Source of the DNA: an uncultured bacterium
GTDB taxonomy: Bacteria > Bacillota > Clostridia > Christensenellales > QALW01
Assembly: GCA_905214315.1 (NCBI GenBank)
Contig: CAJMLN010000004.1
Location: forward strand, 1 to 64,000
Direction: 5' to 3'
DNA: 64,000 bases
Position 1 is the stretch's first letter. Every line of letters starts with the position of its first letter. The translations under genes were made by a program, and so were the position numbers. Under the pieces are notes generated by a model, which did no database searches, was not told where the DNA came from, and worked only from the letters and a program-made list of their open reading frames with translations. Below, piece after piece: positions 25,527-34,709 of this stretch.

Positions 25527-25961
25527 ATGGATGCAAAAAGATTTTTTTATGATTTTGGAAAAGCAATTTACCATGTTGACGCAGTTTATGAGGATTTTGC
25601 AAAGGAAAGCGGTGTAACATCCCCGACTCTGCTTTGGATACTTTACGCTTTAAACGACGGCAGGGAGCATACGCAGCGGGAAATATGCGTGGATTGGGAG
25701 CTGCCTAAAAGCACGGTGAATACCGTGATGACAGAGTTAAAGAAAAACGAATATGTAGAGCTTATTCCCATCAGGGGAAAGCGCAGGGAAATGACCATTG
25801 TGCTGACGCAAAGCGGGAAGACGTATGCTGCCGCTCTGCTTGCGGGAATTTATAAAAAAGAGGCGGAAGTATTCAGGCAGTTGGATGCCGATGACCGGCA
25901 GATTATCTATCGGCTTGAAAAAATTGTTGCTCTCCTCAGAGAAAAGAAGGATTCGGAATGA
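25527..25961 (+). CDS. MarR-family transcription regulator
   Basis: The 144-residue protein has the MarR winged-helix layout: N-terminal dimer helix, helix-turn-helix at about 50-75 (REICVDWELPKSTVNTVMTE), wing at about 80-100 (LIPIRGKRREMTIVLT) and C-terminal dimer helices. Such repressors respond to small phenolic, oxidative or metal signals. It heads a run of flavodoxin-type genes and overlaps the first of them (ATGA). Redox or quinone-type control of the flavodoxins is inferred. The start ATG 25527 follows GGAGATGGAG. Confidence 0.9.
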   Translation: MDAKRFFYDFGKAIYHVDAVYEDFAKESGVTSPTLLWILYALNDGREHTQREICVDWELPKSTVNTVMTELKKNEYVELIPIRGKRREMTIVLTQSGKTYAAALLAGIYKKEAEVFRQLDADDRQIIYRLEKIVALLREKKDSE

Positions 25962-26469
25962 AGGTGGTGGTGTTGCGGGGAAGTCTGCACAAAAACGGTT
26001 TTTCCAATCTACTTGCAGGGGAATTTGTCAGGAGCGCGGAAGAAGCGGGACATAGGGTACAGGTTCTGGATGCGGCGCATAGGAAGATGCATCCGTGTCT
26101 CGGCTGCGGTCATTGTGGAATGGATGGAGAATGTGTTGGATGATAACCGCATGATCCAGGGTACGCTGCTCGGCGCTGACACAGTGGTGTTCGTTACGCC
26201 GATTTATTATTTCGGAATGTCGGCACAGCTCAAAATGGTGATTACAGTTATACCGCGAAATTATCTGTGAAGCATTTGAACGCAGTGCTGATTACCGCCG
26301 CATGGGACGGGGACGATGATGGAACGCCCTATACGGCGGAGCATTATAAAAAGCTGTGCCGTTATATGAATTTTGAAAATTGCGGTATGGTTCTCGGTAT
26401 GGGATGCCATCCAGGACAAGAAACTCGAAGCACATGAAAGAAGCATATAAACTCGGAAAAAAGATTTAA
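25958..26469 (+). pseudogene. Decayed flavodoxin/NADPH-dependent FMN reductase family gene
   Basis: The frame opens well with VVLRGSLHKNGFSNLLA and the cysteine pattern HPCLGCGHCG, then stops at 26143. The protein continues in another frame (DDNRMIQGTLLGADTVVFVTP to QLKMVI, up to about 26250), in a third (SVKHLNAVLITAAWDGDDDG to GMVLGMGC) and ends as HMKEAYKLGKKI at 26469. Together these pieces make one iron-sulfur-type flavodoxin-fold reductase with missing codons at the joints. At least three frame changes mean it is not translated whole. It lies between the MarR gene and two intact flavodoxin genes. Confidence 0.85.
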
Positions 26470-26482
26470 GGAGGATATACCA

Positions 26483-26965
26483 ATGTCAAAGATTTTAGTT
26501 GCTTATTTTTCGGCAAGCGGAGAAACAGCCCGCCTTGCGAAAACGATTGCGGATATCACGGGCGGCGATCTTCACGAAATTATGCCCGCACAGCCTTATA
26601 CCGCGGCTGATTTGAATTGGCAGGACAAGGACAGCCGTTCCAGCGTGGAAATGCAGAACCCCGCTTCCCGTCCGGCAATCGGAAACTCGGTGAAAAATAT
26701 GGAAAATTATGATACCGTGTTTGTCGGCTTTCCGATTTGGTGGTATGTAGCGCCTGCCATTATAAATACCTTTCTTGAAGGCTATGATTTTTCCGGCAAA
26801 ACAATCATCCCGTTTGCTACCTCCGGCGGCAGCGGCATGGGGAAAACGGATGCGCTTCTTCAAAAGTGCTGCTCCCATGATGCCCAGTGGAGGCCCGGCA
26901 AACGCATGAGCAGCCGTGAAAGCGCCGCGTCCGTAAAGAAATGGATTGATAGTCTGAATTTTTAA
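26483..26965 (+). CDS. Flavodoxin
   Basis: The 160-residue FMN-binding electron carrier or reductase has KILVAYFSASGETARLA (the phosphate loop, about residues 3-19), a substrate-side loop around QDKDSRSSVEM, VFVGFPIWWYVAPAII (about 75-90) and FATSGGSGMG (about 112-121). These mark the cytoplasmic Flavodoxin_4 group found in anaerobes. AAGGAGGATATACC before the ATG is an excellent ribosome-binding site. Its neighbour at 26984 is a paralog targeted outside the membrane. Electron donor and acceptor are unknown. Confidence 0.9.
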   Translation: MSKILVAYFSASGETARLAKTIADITGGDLHEIMPAQPYTAADLNWQDKDSRSSVEMQNPASRPAIGNSVKNMENYDTVFVGFPIWWYVAPAIINTFLEGYDFSGKTIIPFATSGGSGMGKTDALLQKCCSHDAQWRPGKRMSSRESAASVKKWIDSLNF

Positions 26966-26983
26966 GGAAAGAGGTATGAAAGG

Positions 26984-27688
26984 ATGAAAAGATTTATTCC
27001 GCTGTTTTTAGCAATGATTATGGTATTTTCTGCCTGTGCAGGAGAAAATTCTTCAAATTCAGGTAGTACGCCAAACAACGCGCAGAACGAGCAGCAAAGC
27101 ATTTCCGGTACGGAGGACTCAAGCAGCACTGCCAACCTGCAGCCGGCAAGCAGCGAACCGGAAGCTTTTGCCGGGACAAATACCGAGCCGCCCGGACAAA
27201 GCACTAAAATACTCGTTGCTTATTTTTCGGCAACCGGCACCACGAAACAGATTGCAGAACACGCAGCAAATGCGATGGGCGCCGATCTTTATGAGATCAC
27301 TCCCGCACAGCCCTATACATCGGAGGATTTGAACTACAATGACAAAAATAGCCGTTCCACAAAAGAGATGGACGATCCCTCCTGCCGCCCTCAGATCAGC
27401 GGCGGTGTAGAAAACATGGCAGATTATGATATCGTTTTTATCGGCTATCCCATTTGGTGGGGTGAAGCGCCGAGAATCGTATCTACTTTTGTGGAAAGCT
27501 ATGACTTTTCCGGTAAGACGGTTGTAACGTTTTCTACCTCCGGCGGCAGCGGACACAATGACCGCAGCATTAAGAACCTTGCAGGCAGTGCAAACTGGAT
27601 CACCGGCACAAGAATCAGAAATAATGCTTTACGTTCCGATGTTGTAAATTGGATTAACGGTCTTAACCTTAACATAACAGCAGAATAA
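26984..27688 (+). CDS. Flavodoxin-domain lipoprotein
   Basis: The 234-residue protein begins with a lipoprotein signal (MKRFIPLFLAMIMVFSAC, modified cysteine about residue 18). A Ser/Asn/Thr-rich tether follows (about 20-70), then a flavodoxin domain (75-230) paralogous to the preceding gene: ILVAYFSATGTTKQIA, NDKNSRSTKEM, VFIGYPIWWGEAP and FSTSGGSG. It should carry FMN on the outer face of the membrane. A membrane redox protein (DUF4405) follows 16 bases later, so the two may pass electrons across the membrane. That link is inferred. Confidence 0.88.
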   Translation: MKRFIPLFLAMIMVFSACAGENSSNSGSTPNNAQNEQQSISGTEDSSSTANLQPASSEPEAFAGTNTEPPGQSTKILVAYFSATGTTKQIAEHAANAMGADLYEITPAQPYTSEDLNYNDKNSRSTKEMDDPSCRPQISGGVENMADYDIVFIGYPIWWGEAPRIVSTFVESYDFSGKTVVTFSTSGGSGHNDRSIKNLAGSANWITGTRIRNNALRSDVVNWINGLNLNITAE

Positions 27689-27704
27689 GAAAAAAGGTGC
27701 GCGG

Positions 27705-28481
27705 GTGAATAAGAATATTTCGGTTAAAAAAGCAATGAAATACATCGTGGATATTGTCATGCTCCTTCTGCTTCCCGCACTGATGGCGGAAATGCTGATG
27801 GGGCAGGAAATCCACGAGTGGATAGGCGTGATCAGCTTTATCGCTTTTGCTGCGCATCATATTTTGAATTACCGCTGGTGGGCGGCGCTCTTTCAGGGAA
27901 ACTATACCCCTGTGCGGTGCCTTGTTACCGCAGTCAATTTGCTGCTTCTTGCAGATATTTTTGCGCTGATAACAAGCGGCGTTATGATAAGTGGCTTTGT
28001 ATTGGAATGGCTGCACATATCTGGCGGAATGTTGATTGCAAGAAAACTGCACTTGTCAGCTTCCTACTGGGGTTTGATTCTGATGTCGGCGCACATTGGG
28101 TTTCACGCCTGTGCAGGGGCGGCCCCCCTTAAAGAGAAGAAAGCCAGCATCGCATGGATAACGCGGACTTTAGCGATTGTTGTCTCCATATATGGCATTT
28201 ATGCTTTTTTCTCGCAGAAGATTTCAAACTATCTGTTCTTTCAAACGCACTTTGTTTTTTACGATGAAGCAAAGCCGGCCCTTGTATTTATAAGCGAAAC
28301 GGTTGCGCTGATCGTGCTGTTTGCGACTGTATTCTACTACCTGCGGAAACTGCTTGCGAAGATCAACTGCAAGGAAAGCACACAAAAGCTGTTCAAGTGG
28401 CTTGCGTTTCTGCTGCCGCTTTCTATCTGCCTGACGGTTGCCTTGAGCATCGGTATCGGCAGTACCTCTGCTCCGTTGTAG
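27705..28481 (+). CDS. DUF4405 membrane protein, cytochrome b561-like
   Basis: The 258-residue polytopic protein has about six membrane helices. AHHILNYRWW, EWLHISGG and MSAHIGFHA place histidines in helices as in haem-binding b-type cytochromes. The family is known as DUF4405 and often lies beside flavodoxin genes in anaerobes. The start is GTG 27705. The frame stops at 28481, but frame +1 directly after it reads on for about 38 residues (GTVPAGSGTELSSSKAE and onward), so the C-terminus may be shortened by a frameshift. Transmembrane electron transfer to the outer flavodoxin is inferred. Confidence 0.8.
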   Translation: MNKNISVKKAMKYIVDIVMLLLLPALMAEMLMGQEIHEWIGVISFIAFAAHHILNYRWWAALFQGNYTPVRCLVTAVNLLLLADIFALITSGVMISGFVLEWLHISGGMLIARKLHLSASYWGLILMSAHIGFHACAGAAPLKEKKASIAWITRTLAIVVSIYGIYAFFSQKISNYLFFQTHFVFYDEAKPALVFISETVALIVLFATVFYYLRKLLAKINCKESTQKLFKWLAFLLPLSICLTVALSIGIGSTSAPL

Positions 28482-29056
28482 GGGACTGTTCCTGCCGGTT
28501 CGGGCACAGAGCTTTCTTCAAGCAAAGCTGAAACGATATCTAATGATTCGGTTCTTTTGCCGAAATATGTAGTGATAAAAGGTGGGCAGTCGTGAGGGCG
28601 AGATATGGCGTATGGAGGTTGAAGCACCGTACGGCGTAACTATTGTTTTACATCAGTCCTTATAAAACGATGCAAAAGAGAATGGAATTATGGAAATATC
28701 CGGGTTCTCCGGTGACGACCTCCCGCGGGTCCTCGTGGCTTGACGCGGTTTTTTCCGCAAGGCAAGAGTGAGAAGGCAGCTGCGGCACCCCTCTACACAA
28801 TCCATGGAAATAATGTGAAATGGAACAGAAGCGCTGCCGGCCGCCGTCTTTCCATGGAAGCGGAGCGGACGCCTGCTGCGCGGAGAATCCCAACCCTCGC
28901 CCGGTGCAGCTGTGCCTTGGGGCATTATTTTGGGGCTCATCTGTTAGGTTGAAGCGCGAAAATAAGCTTTCCTTTTGAGATGCCAGGGGGAGGACTTTGA
29001 CAAAGAAGCGAGAGAATAAAATTCTATAGAAAATTTTCGTTTTTTCACAAATTTGG

Positions 29057-29083
29057 CCGCGCCGTTTACAGCGCGGTTTTATT
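29057..29083 (+). terminator. Short GC hairpin terminator
   Basis: CCGCGC (29057-29062) pairs with GCGCGG (29071-29076), followed by TTTTATT. It implies a rightward transcript reaching it, either from the DUF4405 gene or from something in the gene-free block. Confidence 0.65.
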
Positions 29084-29221
29084 ATGCTATCATACGCTGC
29101 AAAAGGGAGCGAAATTTGCGGCGTTTATAAAAAAGAATACAGCAAATTTTATCTGTCTCCAGATTCGCCGTATATCGTGGAAATTTCCCCGATAAAAAAG
29201 AAAGATCCCTGGGGTTTTTGA
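29084..29221 (+). CDS. Possible 45-residue protein
   Basis: An open frame starts at ATG 29084 directly after the terminator and encodes a 45-residue peptide containing GVYKKEYSKFYLSPDSP. Its composition is protein-like, but there is no ribosome-binding site and it begins within the U-tract. It may be a remnant of a larger gene. Confidence 0.2.
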   Translation: MLSYAAKGSEICGVYKKEYSKFYLSPDSPYIVEISPIKKKDPWGF

Positions 29222-29314
29222 TAAAAGGTCTGCTTTTAGGATAAAAGGAAGAACATTAAAGGACAGAATACTCCTTTTAAATGTAAAACATTTCCATTTG
29301 CTTGCGGATTCGTA

Positions 29315-29342
29315 TTGACAGGCGTTTGATTCCGGCTATAAT
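29315..29342 (+). promoter_or_regulatory. Consensus promoter of the glycosyltransferase gene
   Basis: TTGACA (29315-29320) and TATAAT (29337-29342) are 16 bases apart. The ATG follows about 40 bases later with AAAGGAGC. Confidence 0.8.
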
Positions 29343-29382
29343 ATAACTATAGAAATTTTGACCGCAGCAAAGGAGCAACTGA

Positions 29383-30483
29383 ATGAAATTACTGATACTT
29401 ACCTGCAATACGGGGCAGGGGCATAACTCCACCGCAGGCTCGATATCGGAAAAATTTATAAACAGCGGCTGCGAATGCACCGCGGCGGATTCCCTTGCGT
29501 TTTTATCCCAGAAAATGTCCCGGTTTATCAGCTCCTGGCACACAAGGATCTATCGCCATGCGCCCATCCTTTTTGACCAGGGCTATGAATATGCCGAAAA
29601 ACATCCTTCGGTGTTTGCCGATGAATCCATGGCCTATAATTTTTTCGGCCATGGCGTCAACAAGCTCAACCGCTATATGGAAGAGGGCGGCTATGACGGC
29701 GTTTTGTGCGTACATCCGTTTTCTGCCATTATGCTTACCGAAACTCTGCGCCGCTTTCCCAAAGCAGTGAAAACGGGGCTTGTGGCTACCGACTATACCT
29801 GCAGTCCCAGCGTGGCGGACAGCCGGATGGATTTTTACTTTATCCCGCATGCATCGCTTACGCAGGAATTTATTTCCTGCGGTGTACCGGCGGAAAAGAT
29901 TGTTGCCAGCGGAATCCCTGTAAAGCAGGCGTTTTTTGCGCGTGAAAGCAAGGCCGATGCCAAGCGGGCGTTTGGCCTTGCGCCCGATGCGCGCCATGTG
30001 CTGCTGATGTGCGGCAGCATGGGCTGCGGGCCGATTGAGGAGCTGGCGCTGGAGGTGAGCGGCCGGCTGCCCGCAGGGGCGGTGCTTACCGTGGCCTGCG
30101 GCACGAACGAGCGCCTGAAGAAAAAGCTGGAAAAGGCGGAACGGGCAAATCTGCGCGTGCTGGGATATACCGATCAGATCTCCCGGCTGATGGACAGCGC
30201 CGACCTGTATATGACCAAGCCCGGCGGACTGAGCGTGACCGAGGCCGCCGTAAAACGGCTGCCGATGCTGTTTGTGGATGCGGTTTCCGGCTGCGAAAGC
30301 TATAACAAGAGCTTCTTTCTTTCCCGGCATATGGCCGCGGCAGTGGATTCTCCCGACCGGCTGGCACAGGAATGCGTCAGGCTGCTGTCGGACCGCGAGG
30401 CTCTGGCGGCGCAGGCAGAGGCAATGGAAGCCGAATTCCGTACAAATCCGGCCGACAGTATCTTTCAGACCTTTTCTTCTTGA
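29383..30483 (+). CDS. Glycosyltransferase of the MGDG synthase/UgtP type
   Basis: The 366-residue GT28-type enzyme probably adds a sugar from UDP-glucose or UDP-galactose to diacylglycerol or a similar lipid at the inner membrane face. The N-terminal MGDG-synthase domain (1-170) has LTCNTGQGHNSTAGSI. The C-terminal nucleotide-sugar domain (180-340) has LLMCGSMGCGPIEELA, VACGTNERLKKKL, VLGYTDQISRLMDSADLYMTK and PGGLSVTEA. Products are membrane glycolipids or anchors for lipoteichoic acid. It is monocistronic between its own promoter and terminator. Confidence 0.9.
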   Translation: MKLLILTCNTGQGHNSTAGSISEKFINSGCECTAADSLAFLSQKMSRFISSWHTRIYRHAPILFDQGYEYAEKHPSVFADESMAYNFFGHGVNKLNRYMEEGGYDGVLCVHPFSAIMLTETLRRFPKAVKTGLVATDYTCSPSVADSRMDFYFIPHASLTQEFISCGVPAEKIVASGIPVKQAFFARESKADAKRAFGLAPDARHVLLMCGSMGCGPIEELALEVSGRLPAGAVLTVACGTNERLKKKLEKAERANLRVLGYTDQISRLMDSADLYMTKPGGLSVTEAAVKRLPMLFVDAVSGCESYNKSFFLSRHMAAAVDSPDRLAQECVRLLSDREALAAQAEAMEAEFRTNPADSIFQTFSS

Positions 30484-30530
30484 ATTCCGCGGCGGAAAAA
30501 ACGGCTTGTCAAAATTACATAGGATAAGGA

Positions 30531-30560
30531 AAACCGGAATAATCCGGTTTTTTGTTTTTA
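30531..30560 (+). terminator. Terminator after the glycosyltransferase gene
   Basis: AAACCGGA (30531-30538) pairs with TCCGGTTT (30543-30550), followed by TTTTGTTTTTA. Confidence 0.88.
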
Positions 30561-30600
30561 TGCAAAACCTATAAAAGACGGAAATCAGTGTAAAAAATCT

Positions 30601-30629
30601 TTGCCTAAAAATGTCTTTTCATATATAAT
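30601..30629 (+). promoter_or_regulatory. Promoter of the miaB-mutSL operon
   Basis: TTGCCT (30601-30606) and TATAAT (30624-30629) are 17 bases apart in an AT-rich leader, about 60 bases before miaB. Confidence 0.65.
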
Positions 30630-30692
30630 AATATAATATATATTCGTTAATAAGCGGCCTTTGGCGCTTTGTGCCGGCCGGGGAGGAAAAAC

Positions 30693-32093
30693 GTGCAGCT
30701 GCGCAGAATCGAACGCTTTGAAAACACTTCCGGAGCGGAATACATACAAAAAATAAATACCTTGCTGAAGCAAACGCCGCGCACCTATTTTGTGGAAACC
30801 TACGGCTGCCAAATGAACGTGCGGGATTCCCAAACGCTGGCGGGGCTGTTGGAGCGCATGGGCTACACGCCCGCCCAAAAGAGGGAGGAAGCCGACGCGG
30901 TTATCTTCAACACCTGCTGCGTGCGCGAGGGCGCCGAGGAGCGGTTGCTGGGGAATTTGGGCGTTTTAAAGCCTTTAAAGCAGCAAAGGCCGGATATGCT
31001 TATCATGGTATGCGGCTGCATGATGCAGGAGCCGGGCATGGCCGAATCCATCCGCCGCCGGTTCCGGTTTGTGGACGTCGTTTTCGGCACCCATAACACC
31101 CACTGCCTGCCGGAGCTGATGTATAAGGCCTTAACACAGCGCACGCCGGCCTATCAGCTGTGGGAAAAAGAACAGGGCATTGTGGAGGATATGCCCGTGC
31201 GGCGCGAGAACTCGGCCTCGGCGTGGGTTAACATTATGTACGGGTGCAACAACTTCTGCTCCTACTGCATCGTACCCTATGTGCGCGGCCGGGAGCGTTC
31301 CCGCCAAAGCGGGGATATTCTCCGCGAGGCACGCGCGCTGGCCGAGCAGGGCGTTAAGGAAATTACCCTTTTGGGGCAAAACGTCAATTCCTACGGCAAG
31401 GAGAGCGATGAAATCTCCTTTCCGGCTCTGCTGAAAAAATTAGATGAAATCGACGGCCTGGAGCGCATCCGTTTTATGACCAGCCACCCGAAGGATCTTT
31501 CGGATGAACTGATTGAAACAATGGCTTCCGGCCGGCACATCTGCCGCTATATTCATCTGCCCGTGCAGTCCGGGTCAAACCGAATCCTTTCCTTAATGAA
31601 CCGGCGCTACAGCCGCGAGGATTATTTTACTCTAATCGAAAAACTGCGGCGTGCCATGCCGGATATTGCGGTCTCCACCGATATTATCGTCGGCTTTCCC
31701 ACCGAAACGGAACAGGATTTTGAAGATACCTTGGATTTATACAAGCGCGTAGGCTTTCACTCGGCTTTTACGTTTATCTATTCCAAACGCGCCGGCACGC
31801 CGGCGGCCGAAATGGCGGGGCAGGTATATGAGCGCGACGCCAAAGCGCGCATCGCAAAGCTGATTGCGCTTGCCGAAGAATGTACGCTGGCGGCCAACCA
31901 AAAATATGTAGGCAAAAGCTATCCTGTTTTGGTAGAGGGCGTTTCCAGGCGCGATAAGCAAATGGTTTCCGGCCGTACCGAATGCGGCCGGATGGTCAGC
32001 TTTCCCGGCTCAAAGGAGCTGATAGGCAAAATTGTACCGGTAAAAATTGTGGAGGCCAAACTCAACACGCTTTTAGGCAAGATGGAGGAATAA
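30693..32093 (+). CDS. miaB: tRNA-2-methylthio-N6-dimethylallyladenosine synthase
   Basis: This radical-SAM methylthiotransferase of 466 residues adds the 2-methylthio group to i6A37 of tRNAs reading UNN codons. The N-terminal UPF0004 domain has VETYGCQMN with further cysteines in FNTCCV and VCGCMMQ for the auxiliary [4Fe-4S] cluster. The radical-SAM core has YGCNNFCSYCIVPYVRGRE, and a TRAM domain ends the protein (about 400-466). I chose GTG 30693, which follows GGGGAGGAAAAAC; an upstream TTG would place the ribosome-binding site inside the gene. It leads an operon that also contains miaA, whose product makes its substrate. Confidence 0.95.
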   Translation: MQLRRIERFENTSGAEYIQKINTLLKQTPRTYFVETYGCQMNVRDSQTLAGLLERMGYTPAQKREEADAVIFNTCCVREGAEERLLGNLGVLKPLKQQRPDMLIMVCGCMMQEPGMAESIRRRFRFVDVVFGTHNTHCLPELMYKALTQRTPAYQLWEKEQGIVEDMPVRRENSASAWVNIMYGCNNFCSYCIVPYVRGRERSRQSGDILREARALAEQGVKEITLLGQNVNSYGKESDEISFPALLKKLDEIDGLERIRFMTSHPKDLSDELIETMASGRHICRYIHLPVQSGSNRILSLMNRRYSREDYFTLIEKLRRAMPDIAVSTDIIVGFPTETEQDFEDTLDLYKRVGFHSAFTFIYSKRAGTPAAEMAGQVYERDAKARIAKLIALAEECTLAANQKYVGKSYPVLVEGVSRRDKQMVSGRTECGRMVSFPGSKELIGKIVPVKIVEAKLNTLLGKMEE

Positions 32094-32096
32094 AAG

Positions 32097-34709
32097 ATGC
32101 CCCTTTCACCGATGATGCAGCGCTATATCGTGCTGAAGGAAAAATATAAGGACTGCCTTGTGTTCTACCGGCTGGGCGATTTTTACGAGATGTTTTTCGA
32201 CGACGCGCTGACGGCGTCCAAAGAGCTGCAGCTCACCCTTACCGGGCGCGACTGCGGCCTGGAGGAAAAAGCGCCCATGTGCGGCGTGCCGCACCACAGC
32301 GTAAACAATTACATCAACAAACTGCTGGAAAAAAACTATAAGGTAGCCATCTGTGAACAGCTGACCGACCCCAAGGAATCCAAAGGGCTGGTGGAGCGGG
32401 ACGTCATACGCGTAATTACCCCCGGCACGGTGATTGAGGACGCGATGCTGGAGGGGAAGAACAACAACTTTTTGGCCGCGGCCGTATGGCGGGAGAACCG
32501 CTGTGGCATCGCCTGGGCCGACGTTTCCACCGGCGAATTCAATTTAACCGAGGTTTTGTGCCAAAACGATTTGGACGCCGTGTGCGACAAGCTGTTTGAA
32601 ATTTCGCCCAACGAAATTATCGTGGACGCCGGCTTTATGCAGGCGGCGCAAAAGATGCCGGAATATATTAAAAAACAGTTCAAGCCCTTTATGGAAGTAC
32701 CCGGCCTGTTTGAGGCGGAGGCGGATATCGCCAAGCTGAACCGCCGCTTTCCCCAGGCCAAAAGCTTTAAAAAATACCCCTGCGCGGTACAGGCCGCCGC
32801 AGGGCTGTGGAGCTATTTAGGTTCCACCCAAAAGAATACGCTGGCGCATATGACGCAGCTTTCGTTTATTGCCGGCAAGGAATATTTGCAGCTGGACGCC
32901 GCGGCCCTGCGCAATTTGGAAATTTTTAAATCCATGGGTGGGCACGGCACGCGCGGCACGCTGCTGTGGCTTTTAGATAAAACCGAAACGGCCATGGGCG
33001 GAAGAAAGCTGAAAGCCTGGCTGGAGAGGCCTTTGCGCAAAAAAGAGGAGATTGACCGCCGGCTGGACGCGGTGGAGGAGCTGGCGCAGAATTACATTCT
33101 GCGGGAGGACCTTAAGCCCCAGCTGGGCGCCATCGGGGATATTGAGCGCATCTGCACCCGGGTTTCCTACGGCACGGTAAACGCGCGGGAGACCTCGGCC
33201 ATGCGCCGTTCCTTAAAAGTTCTGCCGGATATCCAAAAAGCGCTGCTTGCCTGCCAAAGCGCCCTGCTGCGGGAGTGCGGCCAAAACATCGACGGCTTAG
33301 AGGATATCTTTGCGCTTTTAGAAGCCGCCATTGCCGAGGACCCGGCCGAGAGCGTAAAAGAGGGCGGCATCATCCGCGACGGCTATTCCGCCCAGCTGGA
33401 CGAGTACCGCGACGCGGTAAAGAACGGCCAAAGCTGGATTTTGCAGCTGGAGGCCAAAGAGCGCGAGGAGACCGGCATTAAAACCTTAAAAATAAAGTTC
33501 AACAAAGTTTTTGGATATTCCATTGAGGTAACCAACAGCTTTCTGGATAAGGTTCCCTACAGCTATGTGCGCAAGCAGACGCTGACCGGCGGCGAGCGCT
33601 TTATTACGCCTGAGCTGAAGGCCGTGGAGGAAAAGATTTTAGGCAGCGAGGAAAAGGCAATCCGGCTGGAATACGAGATCTTCTGCCAGGTACGGGAGGA
33701 GCTTTTAAAGGCGCTTCCGCGCCTGAAGCAGACGGCGGCGGCCATCGCCGCGGCGGACTGCCTTTGCTCCCTGGCGGCAGTGGCGGCGGACTTTTCCTAT
33801 ACGCGGCCGGCGATAACGACCGACGGGGCCATTCATATCACGCAGGGGCGGCACCCGGTTATCGAAGCGATGATGAACGACGCCTCCTTTGTGCCCAACG
33901 ATACGCTTTTGGATACCGAGGAAAACCGCTTTATGGTCATCACCGGTCCCAACATGGCCGGCAAAAGCACGTATATGCGGCAGGTGGCGCTGATTACGCT
34001 GATGGCGCACATCGGCAGCTTTGTACCCGCGGCGCAGGCGGAAATTTCCGTATGCGACCGCATCTTTACCCGGGTGGGCGCCTCGGACGATTTAGCCGCG
34101 GGGCAGAGCACCTTTATGCTGGAGATGAACGAGGTGGCGGGCATTTTAAAGAACGCCACAAAGGACAGCCTGATTATTTTAGATGAAATCGGCCGGGGCA
34201 CCAGCACCTTTGACGGGCTTTCCATTGCCTGGGCCGTGACCGAATATATTGCCCAAAAGAAAAACATCGGCGCCAAAACACTGTTTGCCACGCATTACCA
34301 TGAATTAAGCGAATTAGAGGGTCGGCTGGACGGCATAAAAAACTACTGCATCACCGTAAAGGAACACGGGGACGACGTTATTTTTCTGCGCAAAATTCTG
34401 CGCGGCAGCGCGGATAAAAGCTTCGGCATCGCCGTGGCGCATTTGGCCGGCATTCCCAGGCCCGTGTTAGAGCGCGCAAAGGAAATTTTGGCGACCTTGG
34501 AGGAAGCGGACATCAGCAAAAGCGGCGTAGTTTTAACCGGCGGCAAAACAAAGCCCCAAAAAGCCGAGCAGACGCTGATGTTTGTAAGCGGCAATACGCA
34601 GGAGATTATACAGGAGCTCAAGGCGGTGGATATCAACACGCTTACGCCGATTTCGGCGCTGAATATCCTGTGCGAACTCCGCGAAAAAGCAAAGAGGGAA
34701 AATGAATGA
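32097..34709 (+). CDS. mutS: DNA mismatch repair protein MutS
   Basis: This is the 870-residue mismatch-recognition ATPase. The N-terminal mismatch-binding domain has LGDFYEMFFDDA with the Phe-x-Glu wedge. Connector, lever and clamp domains follow, then the ATPase with TGPNMAGKSTYMRQ (Walker A, about residues 617-630), ILDEIGRGTSTFDG (Walker B) and ATHYHEL. The C-terminus has the short dimer/tetramer region. It is three bases after miaB and overlaps mutL by four (ATGA), so both repair partners are made together. Length and motifs are complete, which suggests working mismatch repair. Confidence 0.97.
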   Translation: MPLSPMMQRYIVLKEKYKDCLVFYRLGDFYEMFFDDALTASKELQLTLTGRDCGLEEKAPMCGVPHHSVNNYINKLLEKNYKVAICEQLTDPKESKGLVERDVIRVITPGTVIEDAMLEGKNNNFLAAAVWRENRCGIAWADVSTGEFNLTEVLCQNDLDAVCDKLFEISPNEIIVDAGFMQAAQKMPEYIKKQFKPFMEVPGLFEAEADIAKLNRRFPQAKSFKKYPCAVQAAAGLWSYLGSTQKNTLAHMTQLSFIAGKEYLQLDAAALRNLEIFKSMGGHGTRGTLLWLLDKTETAMGGRKLKAWLERPLRKKEEIDRRLDAVEELAQNYILREDLKPQLGAIGDIERICTRVSYGTVNARETSAMRRSLKVLPDIQKALLACQSALLRECGQNIDGLEDIFALLEAAIAEDPAESVKEGGIIRDGYSAQLDEYRDAVKNGQSWILQLEAKEREETGIKTLKIKFNKVFGYSIEVTNSFLDKVPYSYVRKQTLTGGERFITPELKAVEEKILGSEEKAIRLEYEIFCQVREELLKALPRLKQTAAAIAAADCLCSLAAVAADFSYTRPAITTDGAIHITQGRHPVIEAMMNDASFVPNDTLLDTEENRFMVITGPNMAGKSTYMRQVALITLMAHIGSFVPAAQAEISVCDRIFTRVGASDDLAAGQSTFMLEMNEVAGILKNATKDSLIILDEIGRGTSTFDGLSIAWAVTEYIAQKKNIGAKTLFATHYHELSELEGRLDGIKNYCITVKEHGDDVIFLRKILRGSADKSFGIAVAHLAGIPRPVLERAKEILATLEEADISKSGVVLTGGKTKPQKAEQTLMFVSGNTQEIIQELKAVDINTLTPISALNILCELREKAKRENE

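Larger units (their letters stand above)
28482..29314. other. Largely gene-free 0.8 kb stretch
   Basis: No long convincing gene is present. 28483-28593 is the possible frameshifted tail of the DUF4405 gene. About 28660-28960 is a GC-rich block holding TTCCATGG palindromic repeats (an inverted CCATGGAA/TTCCATGG pair at about 28804 and 28852) and open frames on the minus strand with no family signature. 28970-29050 is AT-rich. A small terminator (29057) and a doubtful 45-codon frame (29084) follow. The block could be an unrecognised RNA or the remains of a gene. Confidence 0.5.

Noticed and set aside
28653..28940. Overlapping 77- and 95-codon leftward open frames in the gene-free block
   Set aside because: Their products look like translated non-coding DNA, rich in Ser/Pro/Arg, and lack a ribosome-binding site.
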